Positions 49,250-57,925 of a stretch of 64,000 nucleotides of DNA are shown here, in pieces; positions within the stretch are counted from its first letter, which is position 1, and the number at the start of each line of letters is the position of its first letter. The DNA is from Methylobacterium longum (GTDB taxonomy: Bacteria > Pseudomonadota > Alphaproteobacteria > Rhizobiales > Beijerinckiaceae): NCBI RefSeq assembly GCF_022179385.1, contig NZ_BPQS01000010.1, positions 1-64,000 on the forward strand. Direction: 5' to 3'. The translations under genes were made by a program, and so were the position numbers. The notes under the pieces were generated by a model. That model was given only the letters and a program-made list of their open reading frames with translations, searched no databases and was not told where the DNA came from.

Positions 49250-50809
49250 ATGCGGGTGCGCGGTACGGGTCAGATGTTGCGGACGCTCTCGCGCTTCGCC
49301 CTCATCGGCATCATCGGCGGGGGGGCCGCCGCCTGTTCCTCGGACGCCTCGCGGCTGAGCAACCCCTTCTCGAATCCCTTCGCTTCGGAGCCGTCCGCCA
49401 CCGGCAGCCTGCCGGACGGCAGCCTCAAGCCCGTCCCGACGGTCCGCACCGGCCGCATCCAGTCGGAGGCGCTGAGCCCGCCCTCGACCCCGCGCGCCGC
49501 CGCGGCGGGACCGGCCGCGGCCCAGAGCCAGGCCCAGACCCATGCCGCCGGCCCGGTCACCCGCGTCGCCTCGACCGGCACGGTCGGCTGGAACGCGCAG
49601 GGCGGCACGCAGATCACCGTCTCGCAGAACGACAGCCTGAACCAGATGTCGACCCGCTTCGGCGTGCCGGCGTCCGCGATCCTGTCCGCCAACGGACTGA
49701 CCAGCGCGAGCCAGATCACCCCCGGTCGGCAGATCGTGATCCCGGTCTACAACGCCTCCGGCATGAATCCGGCCGCGGCCCCCATGACCGCTCGCCCCGC
49801 CCGGGCGGCGGAGGAGAAGCGCGAGGACGCCAAGCAGGTCGAGGCCAAGATCGCCGCCAAGCGCGAGGACGCCAAGGAGGCGGCCAAGCGCGAGGACGCC
49901 AAGGAAGCCGCCAAGGAGGCGGCCAAGGAAGCGGCGAAGCGCGACGAGGCCGCCAAGCGTGTCGCCGCCGCCAAGGAGACCGATCGCAAGGAGGCCCTCG
50001 CCCGCGACGCCGCCGCCCGGAAGGTCGCCGACGCGAAGTCCAAGGAGGCTTCGGTGAAGGAGGGCGACAAGCCCCGGCACGTGCGTCCCGGACAGGTCGC
50101 CAAGGCTGACGACAAGAAGGCCGACGAGAAGAAGGCGGAAGCCAGGGTTGAGGCGAAGGCCGAGGTGAAGACCGAGGCGCGGGCCAAGGCGGAGGCGAAG
50201 GCCAAGGCCGACGCGAAGGCTCAGGAGGCCAAGGCCGAGGCGAAGGCGGCCGCGAAGGCCGAGGCCGCCCAGAAGCTCGCCGAGGCGAAGGCCGCCAAGG
50301 AGGCCGCGCAGAAGGCGGCTGCCGCCGAGAAGACCGAGAAGGTCGCCGCCAAGGAGTCGCCGAAGGCCGCCCCCGTGGCGTCCGCCGCGCCGGCGAAGTC
50401 CGAGCCCGCCGCCACGGGTTCGGTGGCCGAGGCCGCGGCGTCGGAGAGCTTCCGCTGGCCCGCCAAGGGCCGGGTGATCTCGGGCTACGGCAGCTCCGGC
50501 AACGAGGGCATCAACATCGCGGTGCCGGAGGGCACGCCCGTCAAGGCGGCCGAGGAAGGCACGGTGGCGTATGCCGGCTCCGACGTGAAGGGCTACGGCA
50601 AGCTCGTGCTCGTGCGCCACGCCAACGGCTTCGTCTCGGCCTATGCCCACAACGGCGAACTGGACGTGAAGCCCGGCGACAAGGTCAAGCGCGGCCAGAC
50701 CATCGCGAAGTCCGGCGCCTCGGGCAACGTGACCTCGCCGCAGCTGCACTTCGAGATCCGCAAGGGCGGCTCGCCCGTGGACCCGATGTCCCAGCTCGCC
50801 AGCAACTGA
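49250..50809 (+). CDS. NlpD-like lipoprotein with LysM and degenerate M23 (LytM) domain
   Basis: 519 residues from ATG 49250 (ATG 49274 possible). Lipobox GGGAAACSS at about residues 23-31. LysM near residues 120-165 (TVSQNDSLNQMSTRFGVPASAILSANGL). A 200-residue Ala/Lys/Glu repeat region (about 185-395) probably forms a long charged helix. The C-terminal M23 domain starts near WPAKGRVISGYG. Its first metal motif is NEGIN instead of HxGxD, while AYAH and LHFEIR remain, so it likely lacks hydrolase activity and activates an amidase like NlpD. Confidence 0.87.
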   Translation: MRVRGTGQMLRTLSRFALIGIIGGGAAACSSDASRLSNPFSNPFASEPSATGSLPDGSLKPVPTVRTGRIQSEALSPPSTPRAAAAGPAAAQSQAQTHAAGPVTRVASTGTVGWNAQGGTQITVSQNDSLNQMSTRFGVPASAILSANGLTSASQITPGRQIVIPVYNASGMNPAAAPMTARPARAAEEKREDAKQVEAKIAAKREDAKEAAKREDAKEAAKEAAKEAAKRDEAAKRVAAAKETDRKEALARDAAARKVADAKSKEASVKEGDKPRHVRPGQVAKADDKKADEKKAEARVEAKAEVKTEARAKAEAKAKADAKAQEAKAEAKAAAKAEAAQKLAEAKAAKEAAQKAAAAEKTEKVAAKESPKAAPVASAAPAKSEPAATGSVAEAAASESFRWPAKGRVISGYGSSGNEGINIAVPEGTPVKAAEEGTVAYAGSDVKGYGKLVLVRHANGFVSAYAHNGELDVKPGDKVKRGQTIAKSGASGNVTSPQLHFEIRKGGSPVDPMSQLASN

Positions 50810-50833
50810 GCGGCGCGGGCGACCCGGAACGCG

Positions 50834-50862
50834 AGGCGGCCCCGAGAGGGGCCGCCTTTTTT
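50834..50862 (+). terminator. Strong rho-independent terminator
   Basis: AGGCGGCCCC (50834-50843), loop GAGA, GGGGCCGCCT (50848-50857) and a T-run to 50862. A perfect 10-bp stem with tetraloop, 24 bp beyond the NlpD-like gene stop. Also usable for the convergent YidB-like gene at 50899. Confidence 0.93.
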
Positions 50863-50898
50863 CGTGGGCCGCCGGTGAGGCGCCGGTGATCTGCCGCC

Positions 50899-51240
50899 CT
50901 ACACCTTGGGCGCCTGCAGCGTCCCGTCCGGGCTGTGATGGTCCACCACCGTCGGCAATGCCTCGGCCAGCGTCGGGAAGAGCTGGTCCATCGGAATGCC
51001 GAGCTTCTGCGCCATCTGGCGCACCTGCTCGTTGTCGAGGACCTTGCGCAGGTCGTCGGCGGTGATCGGCGCGTTCGGCCCGCGGCCGAGCCAGGAATTG
51101 ACCTGGCTCTCGTAGCCCGAGCGGCGAAGCTGATCGAGCAGCGCGTTCAGGCCGCCGGGCAGCACCTGCTGGATGAGACCGGGCAGCGCCTTCAGCGCCA
51201 TCTGCCCCAGCGATCCGCCGAGGGAATCGAGCAGGCTCAT
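50899..51240 (-). CDS. YidB-like (DUF937) protein, copy 1
   Basis: 113 residues from ATG 51240 (MSLLDSLGGSLGQMALKAL). Glycine-rich N-terminus, LLDQLRRSGYESQVNSWLGRGPNAPIT and the C-terminal QKLGIPMDQLFPTLAEALPTVVDHHSPDG are conserved in YidB-like proteins. Function unknown; cytoplasmic by sequence. Second gene of the pair; its paralogue at 51315 is immediately upstream. Confidence 0.87.
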   Translation of the reverse strand: MSLLDSLGGSLGQMALKALPGLIQQVLPGGLNALLDQLRRSGYESQVNSWLGRGPNAPITADDLRKVLDNEQVRQMAQKLGIPMDQLFPTLAEALPTVVDHHSPDGTLQAPKV

Positions 51241-51314
51241 CCGCGTACCCCGTGGTTGTGTCCGCCGTGATCTAGGGCGCGCAGCCCCGGCGAGGAGTGG
51301 ATCGGCCGGCGCCC

Positions 51315-51707
51315 TCAGTGGACCTGCGTGCTGAAGTTCGGCTGCGGCTTCAGCTGCCCGTTCTCGCTCTGGGCCGCGACCGCCGCCGGGAGGAACTCCG
51401 CCAGCACCGTCGCGACGCGCCCGTGCGGCACGCTGAGGTCGTAGGCGAGGCGTTCGGTCACCGCCTCGGGCAGGCACGCCGCGATGGCCGAGGCCGGGAT
51501 GGCCTGACGCTCCCCCGCCGACAGCCAGGATCCGACGGCGGCTCCGTGCCCGGCGTCGCGCAGCCTGTCGAGGAACGCCGCGAGCCCGCCGGGGTAGAAC
51601 TTGGCCATGGCCATGGCGAGCTTGCCGCTCCCGACCCCCTCCAGGGCCCGGTCGGTCGCCGCGACCACGTCGCCGATCAGGGACTTCGCGCTGTCGAGCA
51701 GGCCCAT
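51315..51707 (-). CDS. YidB-like (DUF937) protein, copy 2
   Basis: 130 residues, ATG 51707. Same plan as the downstream copy: MGLLDSAKSLIGDVV, GGLAAFLDRLRDAGHGAAVGSWLSAGERQAI, and C-terminal LSVPHGRVATVLAEFLPAAVAAQSENG. Divergent in sequence, so an old duplication. A gap of 74 bp separates the two genes. Confidence 0.83.
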   Translation of the reverse strand: MGLLDSAKSLIGDVVAATDRALEGVGSGKLAMAMAKFYPGGLAAFLDRLRDAGHGAAVGSWLSAGERQAIPASAIAACLPEAVTERLAYDLSVPHGRVATVLAEFLPAAVAAQSENGQLKPQPNFSTQVH

Positions 51708-51844
51708 GTCTCTCCACCGTCACGCTTCTTCACCGCTCGGGAGATCGGGCGCGCGGGGGCGCCGGCAAGGGCACCGGGGCGGCCATGCGGCAATTGCGCG
51801 GCGTTGCGCGTAAGATCCGCGCCGGACCGATGCGGGAGCCCTCC

Positions 51845-52726
51845 ATGAAGCGCGTGCAGGCCGGCGTACTGGACGTCGCCTACCTGGAGCTCGGGCCGCC
51901 GGACGGGCCGCCCGCGGTGCTGCTCCACGGCTTCCCGTACGACGTCCACGCCTGCACGGCGGCGGCCCGGCTGCTGGCGGAGGCCGGGGTGCGCTGCCTC
52001 GTCCCGTACCTGCGCGGCTACGGACCGACGCGGTTCCGCGACGGGGCGACCCCGCGTTCCGGCGAGCAGGCGGCGCTGGGCGCCGACCTCCTGGCGTTCC
52101 TGGACGCCCTCGCGATCGAGCGCGCGGTACTCGCCGGCTACGATTGGGGCGGGCGGGCCGCCTGCGTGGTCTCGGCGCTCTGGCCGGACCGCTCCGCGGG
52201 GCTCGTGAGCTGCGGCGTCGGCTACAACATCCAGAACCTACCGGCCGCCGGGCGGCCCGCCGCGCCGGAGGCCGAACAGCGCCTCTGGTATCAGTACTAT
52301 CTCCATAGCGAGCGCGGCCGCGCCGGCCTCGCCGAGAATCGGGACGCGTTCTGCCATCTGCTCTGGCACCTCTGGTCGCCGAGTTGGGGCTTCGGCGCCG
52401 CGACCTTCGCGGAGACCGCGCGATCCTTCGACAACCCCGACTTCGTCGACGTGGTGGTGCATTCCTATCGCCACCGCTTCGGCCTCGTGCCGAGCGATCC
52501 GGCGCTGGTCGACATCGAAGCCCGCTTGGCGGGGCAGCCGGTGATCCCCGTGCCGGCGATCGTGCTGCTGGGTGCCGATGACGGTGTCACCCCGCCGCCC
52601 GCCACCGACACGGATGCGCGCCGCTTCGGCGGGCCGTACCGGCGTGAGATCGTCGCGGGGGTGGGCCACAACGTCCCGCAGGAGGCACCTGCGGCCTTTG
52701 CGGGGGCGGTTCGCGCCCTTCTCTGA
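51845..52726 (+). CDS. Alpha/beta hydrolase with Asp nucleophile (epoxide hydrolase/dehalogenase type)
   Basis: 293 residues from ATG 51845 (GGGAG upstream). Oxyanion loop LLHGFPYD at about residues 26-33; nucleophile elbow LAGYDWGG puts Asp100 where esterases have Ser, as in epoxide hydrolases and haloacetate dehalogenases. Catalytic base His is in VGHNVPQE near the C-terminus, with Asp in LLGADDGVTP. Cap region is Trp-rich (HLLWHLWSPSWGFG). Exact substrate unknown. Confidence 0.87.
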   Translation: MKRVQAGVLDVAYLELGPPDGPPAVLLHGFPYDVHACTAAARLLAEAGVRCLVPYLRGYGPTRFRDGATPRSGEQAALGADLLAFLDALAIERAVLAGYDWGGRAACVVSALWPDRSAGLVSCGVGYNIQNLPAAGRPAAPEAEQRLWYQYYLHSERGRAGLAENRDAFCHLLWHLWSPSWGFGAATFAETARSFDNPDFVDVVVHSYRHRFGLVPSDPALVDIEARLAGQPVIPVPAIVLLGADDGVTPPPATDTDARRFGGPYRREIVAGVGHNVPQEAPAAFAGAVRALL

Positions 52727-52858
52727 CGCCGCCACGCAAGAGCGTCGCTTCGACGTTGCTTTCGGGAAGCCCCTGGCTATAGTCCGCGCGCTTTTCGACA
52801 GGTCTGCCCACGCCGAAAACCGGTGGCAGATCCGTGCGCCATTCGCAGGAGACGCTCG

Positions 52859-53191
52859 TTGATCACCCCCGCCTTCGCGCAAGCGGCCGGTACGGCCGCT
52901 GGCGGAGCGGAGATCGCCTTTCAGGTGGTCCCGTTCGTCCTGATCTTCGTGATCATGTACTTCCTGATCCTGCGGCCGCAGCAGAAGCGGGTCAAGGATC
53001 ACCAGACGCTGCTGAAGTCCGTGCGCCGGGACGACACGGTCGTCACCAATGGCGGCCTCGTCGGTCGTGTGACCAAGGCGGCGGACGACCAGGCCGAGAT
53101 CGAGGTGGAGATCGCCCCCAACGTCCGCGTGCGGGTGGTCCGGTCGATGATCTCCGAGGTCCGGGCCAAGGGCTCGGTGAAGGCCGCCTGA
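52859..53191 (+). CDS. yajC: Preprotein translocase subunit YajC
   Basis: 110 residues from TTG 52859, chosen because AGGAG lies 7 bp upstream and the protein then begins LITPAFAQAAG, the normal YajC start. Contains one membrane helix (FVLIFVIMYFLILRPQQKR, about residues 24-42), then VVTNGGLVGRVTKAADDQAEIEVE. YajC associates with SecDF. An in-frame ATG at 52823 would add a charged 12-residue extension with no RBS. Confidence 0.95.
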   Translation: MITPAFAQAAGTAAGGAEIAFQVVPFVLIFVIMYFLILRPQQKRVKDHQTLLKSVRRDDTVVTNGGLVGRVTKAADDQAEIEVEIAPNVRVRVVRSMISEVRAKGSVKAA

Positions 53192-53248
53192 ACCCGCGTT
53201 TGAACCGGCCGGCGTAACGCGCCGGCCCACAAGAGAAAAAGACGGCCC

Positions 53249-54853
53249 ATGCTGCGCTTCTCCCGTGCGAAGATCATCGCGACGCTGGGCCTGATCCTGA
53301 TCGGCCTGATGCTCGCCGTGCCGAGCTTCTTCTCGCCGGAGCAGCGCAAGGGGTTCGTCGCCAGCCTGCCCTCCTGGTTCCCCAGCTGGGTCGTGCCGAC
53401 CCGCGCCATCGTCCTCGGCCTCGACCTGCAGGGCGGCTCGCAGCTCCTGCTCGAAGTCGACCAGAACGAGCTGATCGCCTCTCAGGCCAAGGCCCTGCGC
53501 GACGACGTGCGCCGGGTGCTCCAGCAGGAGAACGTCCGCGCCGACGGCGGCATCGGCCTGCTCCAGCGCGGCGTCCAGGTGAAGGTCGCGGACGACGCGG
53601 CCCGTGCCAAGGTGCTACCGAAGCTCCAGGAGCTGTCGCAGCCGATCACCACGTCCCTCGGCCAGACCGCCGCCCGCACCCTCGACATCGCCGAGCAGCC
53701 CGGCGGCGTGCTCCGCCTGACGCTCACCGATGCCGGCATCACCGACCGCACCCGCCGGGCCGTGAGCCAGGGCATCGAGGTCATCCGGCGCCGCCTCGAT
53801 TCCACCGGCACGACCGAACCGTCGATCCAGCAGCAGGGCGCCGACCGGATCCTGATCCAGGTCCCGGGCGAGCAGAACCCCGAGCGGCTCGAGCGGCTCC
53901 TCGGCTCCACCGCCAAGCTCGAGTTCCGCATGCTCGCCGACAGCCCCTCGGGCGACGTCGACATGCTGCCCTCCAAGGACGAGAAGGGCGCCAAGGTCCC
54001 GGTCGAGCGCCGGGTGATGGCCGACGGCGGCGAACTGACCGACGCGCAGCCCGCCTTCGACCAGCAGTCCCACGAGCCGATGGTGAGCTTCAAGTTCAAC
54101 CTCCGCGGCGCGCAGCGCTTCGGGCAGGCGACCTCGGAGAATGTCGGCCGGCGCATGGCGATCGTGCTCGACAACGAGGTCGTGTCGGCCCCGGTGATCC
54201 GCTCGGCGATCACGGGCGGCTCCGGCCAGATCACCGGCAACTTCACCGTCCAGCAGGCCAACGACCTGTCGGTCCTGCTGCGGGCCGGCGCCCTGCCGGC
54301 GAAGTTCACCGTGGTCGAGCGCCGCGTGGTCGGCCCGGGCCTCGGCCGCGACTCCATCGAGGCCGGCAAGCTCGCGACCCTGGTGGCGGCGGGCCTGGTG
54401 GTCGCCTTCATGTTCGCGACCTACGGGACGTTCGGCTTCATCGCCAACATCGCCCTGATCGTCCACGTCGGGCTGATCCTGGGCCTGATGTCGGTGCTGG
54501 AGGCGACCATGACGCTCCCGGGCATCGCCGGCATCGTGCTCACGATCGGCACGGCGGTCGATTCCAACGTGCTGATCTACGAGCGCATGCGCGAGGAGAG
54601 CCATGCCGGCCGCTCCCTGATCTCGGCGCTCCAGGCGGGCTTCGACCGGGCCTTCGCCACGATCATCGACTCGAACTCGACCATGGCGATTGCCGCCCTG
54701 ATCCTGTTCTTCCTCGGCTCGGGCCCGGTGAAGGGCTTCGCCGTGGTCTTCATCCTCGGCATCCTGACCACGGTCATCACCGCGGTGACGCTGACCCGCA
54801 TGATGATCGCGGTGTGGTACAAGACCTTCCGGCCGAAGGCCCTGCCGTTCTGA
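53249..54853 (+). CDS. secD: Protein translocase subunit SecD
   Basis: 534 residues. N-terminal helix, then GLDLQGGSQLLLEVD (D1 motif), a large periplasmic domain, and six membrane helices in the RND-type C-terminal part beginning SIEAGKLATLVAAGLVV; GTAVDSNVLIYERMREE is the conserved proton-path segment. SecDF uses the proton gradient to pull exported protein. Lies 57 bp after yajC. Confidence 0.97.
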   Translation: MLRFSRAKIIATLGLILIGLMLAVPSFFSPEQRKGFVASLPSWFPSWVVPTRAIVLGLDLQGGSQLLLEVDQNELIASQAKALRDDVRRVLQQENVRADGGIGLLQRGVQVKVADDAARAKVLPKLQELSQPITTSLGQTAARTLDIAEQPGGVLRLTLTDAGITDRTRRAVSQGIEVIRRRLDSTGTTEPSIQQQGADRILIQVPGEQNPERLERLLGSTAKLEFRMLADSPSGDVDMLPSKDEKGAKVPVERRVMADGGELTDAQPAFDQQSHEPMVSFKFNLRGAQRFGQATSENVGRRMAIVLDNEVVSAPVIRSAITGGSGQITGNFTVQQANDLSVLLRAGALPAKFTVVERRVVGPGLGRDSIEAGKLATLVAAGLVVAFMFATYGTFGFIANIALIVHVGLILGLMSVLEATMTLPGIAGIVLTIGTAVDSNVLIYERMREESHAGRSLISALQAGFDRAFATIIDSNSTMAIAALILFFLGSGPVKGFAVVFILGILTTVITAVTLTRMMIAVWYKTFRPKALPF

Positions 54854-54896
54854 GTTTTTGGAGGGGCGACACGGGAAGCGCGTGTGGCGCGACAGA

Positions 54897-54920
54897 CCTC
54901 TCTCCCGAACGGGAGAGGGG
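54897..54920. repeat. Hairpin in the secD-secF gap
   Basis: CCTCTCTCCCG and CGGGAGAGGGG flank AA: an 11-bp arm pair with one mismatch. The 117-bp secD-secF gap is unusual since these genes are often a few bp apart; this short palindrome probably belongs to a dispersed intergenic family. Could affect secD/secF mRNA ratio. Confidence 0.5.
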
Positions 54921-54970
54921 AGCCGCGCCCCGGCTTCCCGCGTCGCGGCTCCGGTAGAAGAGACACGACC

Positions 54971-55912
54971 ATGCGCCTGCTCCGCCTCTGGCCCGATGAA
55001 TCGCATTTCGACTTCATGCGATTCCGGCGCTTCACCTTCCCGCTCTCGGCGGCGCTGTCGCTCGCGACCGTGGCGCTGTTCCTGACGATCGGCCTGAATT
55101 TCGGCATCGACTTCAAGGGCGGCACCCTGGTCGAGCTGCAGGCGAAGTCCGGTACCGCCGACGTGGCGTCGATCCGGCACACGGCCGCGGGCTTCGGCTT
55201 CGGCGAGCCCGAGGTGCAGGAACTCGGCAACCAGGGCACTGTGCTGGTCCGCCTGCCCCTCCAGCCCGGCGAGCAGGGCCAGACGGCGGTGATGAACAAG
55301 GCGCACGCCGCCTTCGACAAGGATTACGACTTCCGCCGCACCGAGACCGTCGGCCCGCGCGTCTCCGGCGAACTCGTGCAGTCCGGCACGCTCGGCGTCG
55401 TGCTCTCGGTCGTGGCCGTGCTGCTCTACCTCTGGTTCCGCTTCGAGCGGGAACTGGCCCTCGGCGCCATCGTGGGCACCCTCCACGACATCGTGCTGAC
55501 GGTCGGCGTGTTCATCATCACCCGGATCGAGTTCAACATGACGTCGATCGCCGCGATCCTGACGATCGTCGGCTACTCGCTCAACGAGACCGTGGTGGTG
55601 TTCGACCGGACCCGCGAGCTGATGCGCCGGTACAAGACGATCCCCACCGTCGACCTGCTCAACCTGTCGATCAACTCGACCATGTCGCGCACCGTGATGA
55701 CGTCGATCTCGTCGTCCCTGTCGCTCCTGGCGCTCGTGCTGTTCGGCGGCGAGGCGATCAAGGGCTTCGCCGTGGTGATGCTCTGCGGCGTCGTGATCTG
55801 CACCTACTCGGCGATCTTCGTCTCGACGCCGGTGTTGATCTACCTGGGGCTGATGCTCTCGGGCGCCCGCGCGGCGGCCGAGCGGTCGGGCGTCCCGCAA
55901 CCGGCGGAGTAG
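54971..55912 (+). CDS. secF: Protein translocase subunit SecF
   Basis: 313 residues from ATG 54971 (MRLLRLWPDESHFDFMRFRR); the frame is open further upstream but conserved sequence starts here. LNFGIDFKGGTLVEL is the SecF D1 motif; six membrane helices with VGYSLNETVVVFDRTREL and SINSTMSRTVMTS follow. Forms the SecDF-YajC complex. Confidence 0.96.
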   Translation: MRLLRLWPDESHFDFMRFRRFTFPLSAALSLATVALFLTIGLNFGIDFKGGTLVELQAKSGTADVASIRHTAAGFGFGEPEVQELGNQGTVLVRLPLQPGEQGQTAVMNKAHAAFDKDYDFRRTETVGPRVSGELVQSGTLGVVLSVVAVLLYLWFRFERELALGAIVGTLHDIVLTVGVFIITRIEFNMTSIAAILTIVGYSLNETVVVFDRTRELMRRYKTIPTVDLLNLSINSTMSRTVMTSISSSLSLLALVLFGGEAIKGFAVVMLCGVVICTYSAIFVSTPVLIYLGLMLSGARAAAERSGVPQPAE

Positions 55913-55925
55913 TCTTTTTCCCCAG

Positions 55926-56324
55926 ATGGCCGATCAGCCGAGTCCCAAGAACTTCGAGTCCGGCTTCGTGCCGGGGCGCCACATCATCGACACCTACGGC
56001 AATGGCGGCTTCCGCTTCGCCGGGATGTCCCATCGCGGCTCGATCCTGATGCTGCCCACGGGGGTCCGCGCCTGGGACGTGACGGAGCCCCGGGCGATCG
56101 ACCGCACGGCGCTCCGCCCGGTCCAGGCCGAGGCGGCGGGGATCGAGCTTCTGCTCGTCGGCACCGGCCTCGACATCGCGGCGATCGACCCCGCCCTGCG
56201 GGGCTGGCTCAAGGATTTCGGCGTCGGCCTCGACGTGATGCAGACCGGGGCGGCCGCCCGCACCTACAACATCCTGGTGGCCGAGAACCGCAAGGTCGCG
56301 GCCGCCCTGATCGCGGTGGCCTGA
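55926..56324 (+). CDS. Mth938/NDUFAF3-like protein
   Basis: 132 residues. The Mth938 fold: HIIDTYGNGGFRFAG, GSILMLPTGVRAWDV, then ELLLVGTGLDIAAIDPALRGWLKDFGVGLDVMQTGAAARTYNIL. The family includes the mitochondrial complex I assembly factor NDUFAF3. Starts 13 bp after secF and overlaps the next gene by one base, so it is co-transcribed. Role in this bacterium unproven. Confidence 0.85.
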   Translation: MADQPSPKNFESGFVPGRHIIDTYGNGGFRFAGMSHRGSILMLPTGVRAWDVTEPRAIDRTALRPVQAEAAGIELLLVGTGLDIAAIDPALRGWLKDFGVGLDVMQTGAAARTYNILVAENRKVAAALIAVA

Positions 56325-57202
56325 TGCCGGAGGCGGATGGCAGGACGGCCGAGACCGGACTCGCCTTCGCGCAGTCCCATTGCGAGGATCTCGTGCGGGC
56401 CGGCGACCCGGACCGCTACTACGCGACGCTGTTCGCCCCGGCCGCCGCCAGGCCCCACCTCTTCGCGCTCTACGCCTTCAGCCTGACCGTCGCCCGGGTG
56501 CGGGAGGCCGCCTCGAATCCCATGGCCGGCGAGATCCGCCTGCAATGGTGGCGCGACGCCCTCCAGGGCGAGGCGCGGGGCGACGTGCGCGCGAATCCGG
56601 TGGCGGCCGCCCTGGAGGAGGCGATCCGCGTGAACCGCCTCGGGCGGCAACCCTTCGTCGACCTGATCGATGCCCGCGTGTTCGACCTCTACGAGGATCC
56701 GATGCCGCGGGTGAACGACCTCGAAGGGTATTGCGGCGAGACGGCCTCGGCCCTGTTCCGGCTGGCGAGCCTCGTGATCGGCAGCGGCGCCGAGCCGGGC
56801 GGCGCGGGCGCGGCCGGCCATGCCGGCGTGGCCTACGGGATCACCGGTCTCCTGCGCGCCCTGCCCTGGCACGCCCGCTCCGGCCAAGTCTATCTCCCGG
56901 CCGACGTGCTCGCCCGCTACGGGGTCACCCGCGAGGACATCGTGACCGGCCGCGGCGGGCCGGGCCTGCGGCGCGCCTGCGCCGACCTGCGCGACCTCGC
57001 CCGCCAGCACCTCAAGGCCTTCGCGGCGGCGCGCCCGAGCATCGCGCCCTCGGCGAGCGCCGCGTTCCTGCCGGTGGCGCTGGTGGAGCCGTACCTCGCC
57101 GCCATGGAGCGAGCCTCCTACGATCCGCTCAACACGCCCGTCGAGCTGCCGCGCTGGCGCCGCCTGTGGCGCCTGTGGCGGGCGGCGCGGCGGACGGGGT
57201 GA
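56324..57202 (+). CDS. Squalene/phytoene synthase-like protein (NDUFAF6-like)
   Basis: 292 residues. All-helical trans-isoprenyl synthase fold: DRYYATLFAPAAARPHLFALYAFSLTVARVREAAS, GEIRLQWWRDAL, DLEGYCGETASALFRLA. The canonical aspartate-rich DxxxD motifs of true squalene/phytoene synthases are not clear, as in the NDUFAF6 branch, which assists complex I assembly. Overlaps the NDUFAF3-like gene (TGATG). A hydrocarbon synthase role is therefore doubtful. Confidence 0.82.
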   Translation: MPEADGRTAETGLAFAQSHCEDLVRAGDPDRYYATLFAPAAARPHLFALYAFSLTVARVREAASNPMAGEIRLQWWRDALQGEARGDVRANPVAAALEEAIRVNRLGRQPFVDLIDARVFDLYEDPMPRVNDLEGYCGETASALFRLASLVIGSGAEPGGAGAAGHAGVAYGITGLLRALPWHARSGQVYLPADVLARYGVTREDIVTGRGGPGLRRACADLRDLARQHLKAFAAARPSIAPSASAAFLPVALVEPYLAAMERASYDPLNTPVELPRWRRLWRLWRAARRTG

Positions 57203-57222
57203 CGGTCCCACGACCGTTTTTT
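57202..57222 (+). terminator. Rho-independent terminator of the yajC-secDF operon
   Basis: ACGGTC (57202-57207), loop CCAC, GACCGT (57212-57217) and TTTTTT ending at 57222. It begins at the last base of the stop codon. Confidence 0.8.
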
Positions 57223-57277
57223 ACGCGCCGCGGCATGATCCAAACGGCGCTGCCGGTCCGGCCGTCCGCCCGCGGCA

Positions 57278-57925
57278 TCAGAGAACCCGCCCCAGCCCCG
57301 GGACTAGCGCGGCAAGCCGCACCGGCGCGCCCGGCTCGGGATCCGCCTCCGGCGTCGCCAGCACGGCGACCCGGCAGCACCCGTCGCCGTCGAGGCCGGT
57401 CACCAGCCGGCCGCCGGGCTCGAGGGCGGCCCGCCAGTGGTGCGGGATGTCCGGTACCCGGCCGTGCACCAGGATCCGGTCGAAGCCCCCGTCCGGCAAC
57501 TCCGGGGCGAGCCCGTCGGCCTGGACGACGTGCACCTCGGACAGGGGGGCGAGCCGTGCCGCTGCGTCCGCGGCGAGCGTCCCATAGCGCTCCAGGCTGA
57601 GCACCGCGCCGGCCCCCAGCCGGGCGAGCAGGGCGGTGGCGTAGCCGGAGCCCGTGCCGATCTCCAGGACGCGCTGGCCCGGCTCGACCCGCAGCAGGGC
57701 GAGCATCAGCGCCACCGTGACGGGCGCCGTCATCGAGGCGCCGCAGGGCAGCGGCAGGGCGATGTCCCGTCGCGCGTGCTCCCGAAGCTGCTGCGGCGCG
57801 AACGTCTCCCGCGACACCAGCTCCATGGCGCGCAGGACCGCGGTGTCGCGCAGGCCCCTGCCCCGGAGCGCCATCACGAAGGCGGCGTTGCCGGCAGCCT
57901 CCTCCAGGCTGCCGAAATCGGTCAC
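57278..57925 (-). CDS. pcm: Protein-L-isoaspartate O-methyltransferase
   Basis: 215 residues from GTG 57925, overlapping the surE stop by 4 bp (GTGA). Repairs isoaspartyl residues using S-adenosylmethionine. VLEIGTGSGYATALLARLGAGAVLSLERY is the SAM-binding motif I/II; upstream ALPLPCGASMTAPVTVALML corresponds to the PCMT substrate loop, and VQADGLAPELPDGGFDRILVHGRVPDIPHHW follows. Third gene of serS-surE-pcm. Confidence 0.92.
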   Translation of the reverse strand: MTDFGSLEEAAGNAAFVMALRGRGLRDTAVLRAMELVSRETFAPQQLREHARRDIALPLPCGASMTAPVTVALMLALLRVEPGQRVLEIGTGSGYATALLARLGAGAVLSLERYGTLAADAAARLAPLSEVHVVQADGLAPELPDGGFDRILVHGRVPDIPHHWRAALEPGGRLVTGLDGDGCCRVAVLATPEADPEPGAPVRLAALVPGLGRVL

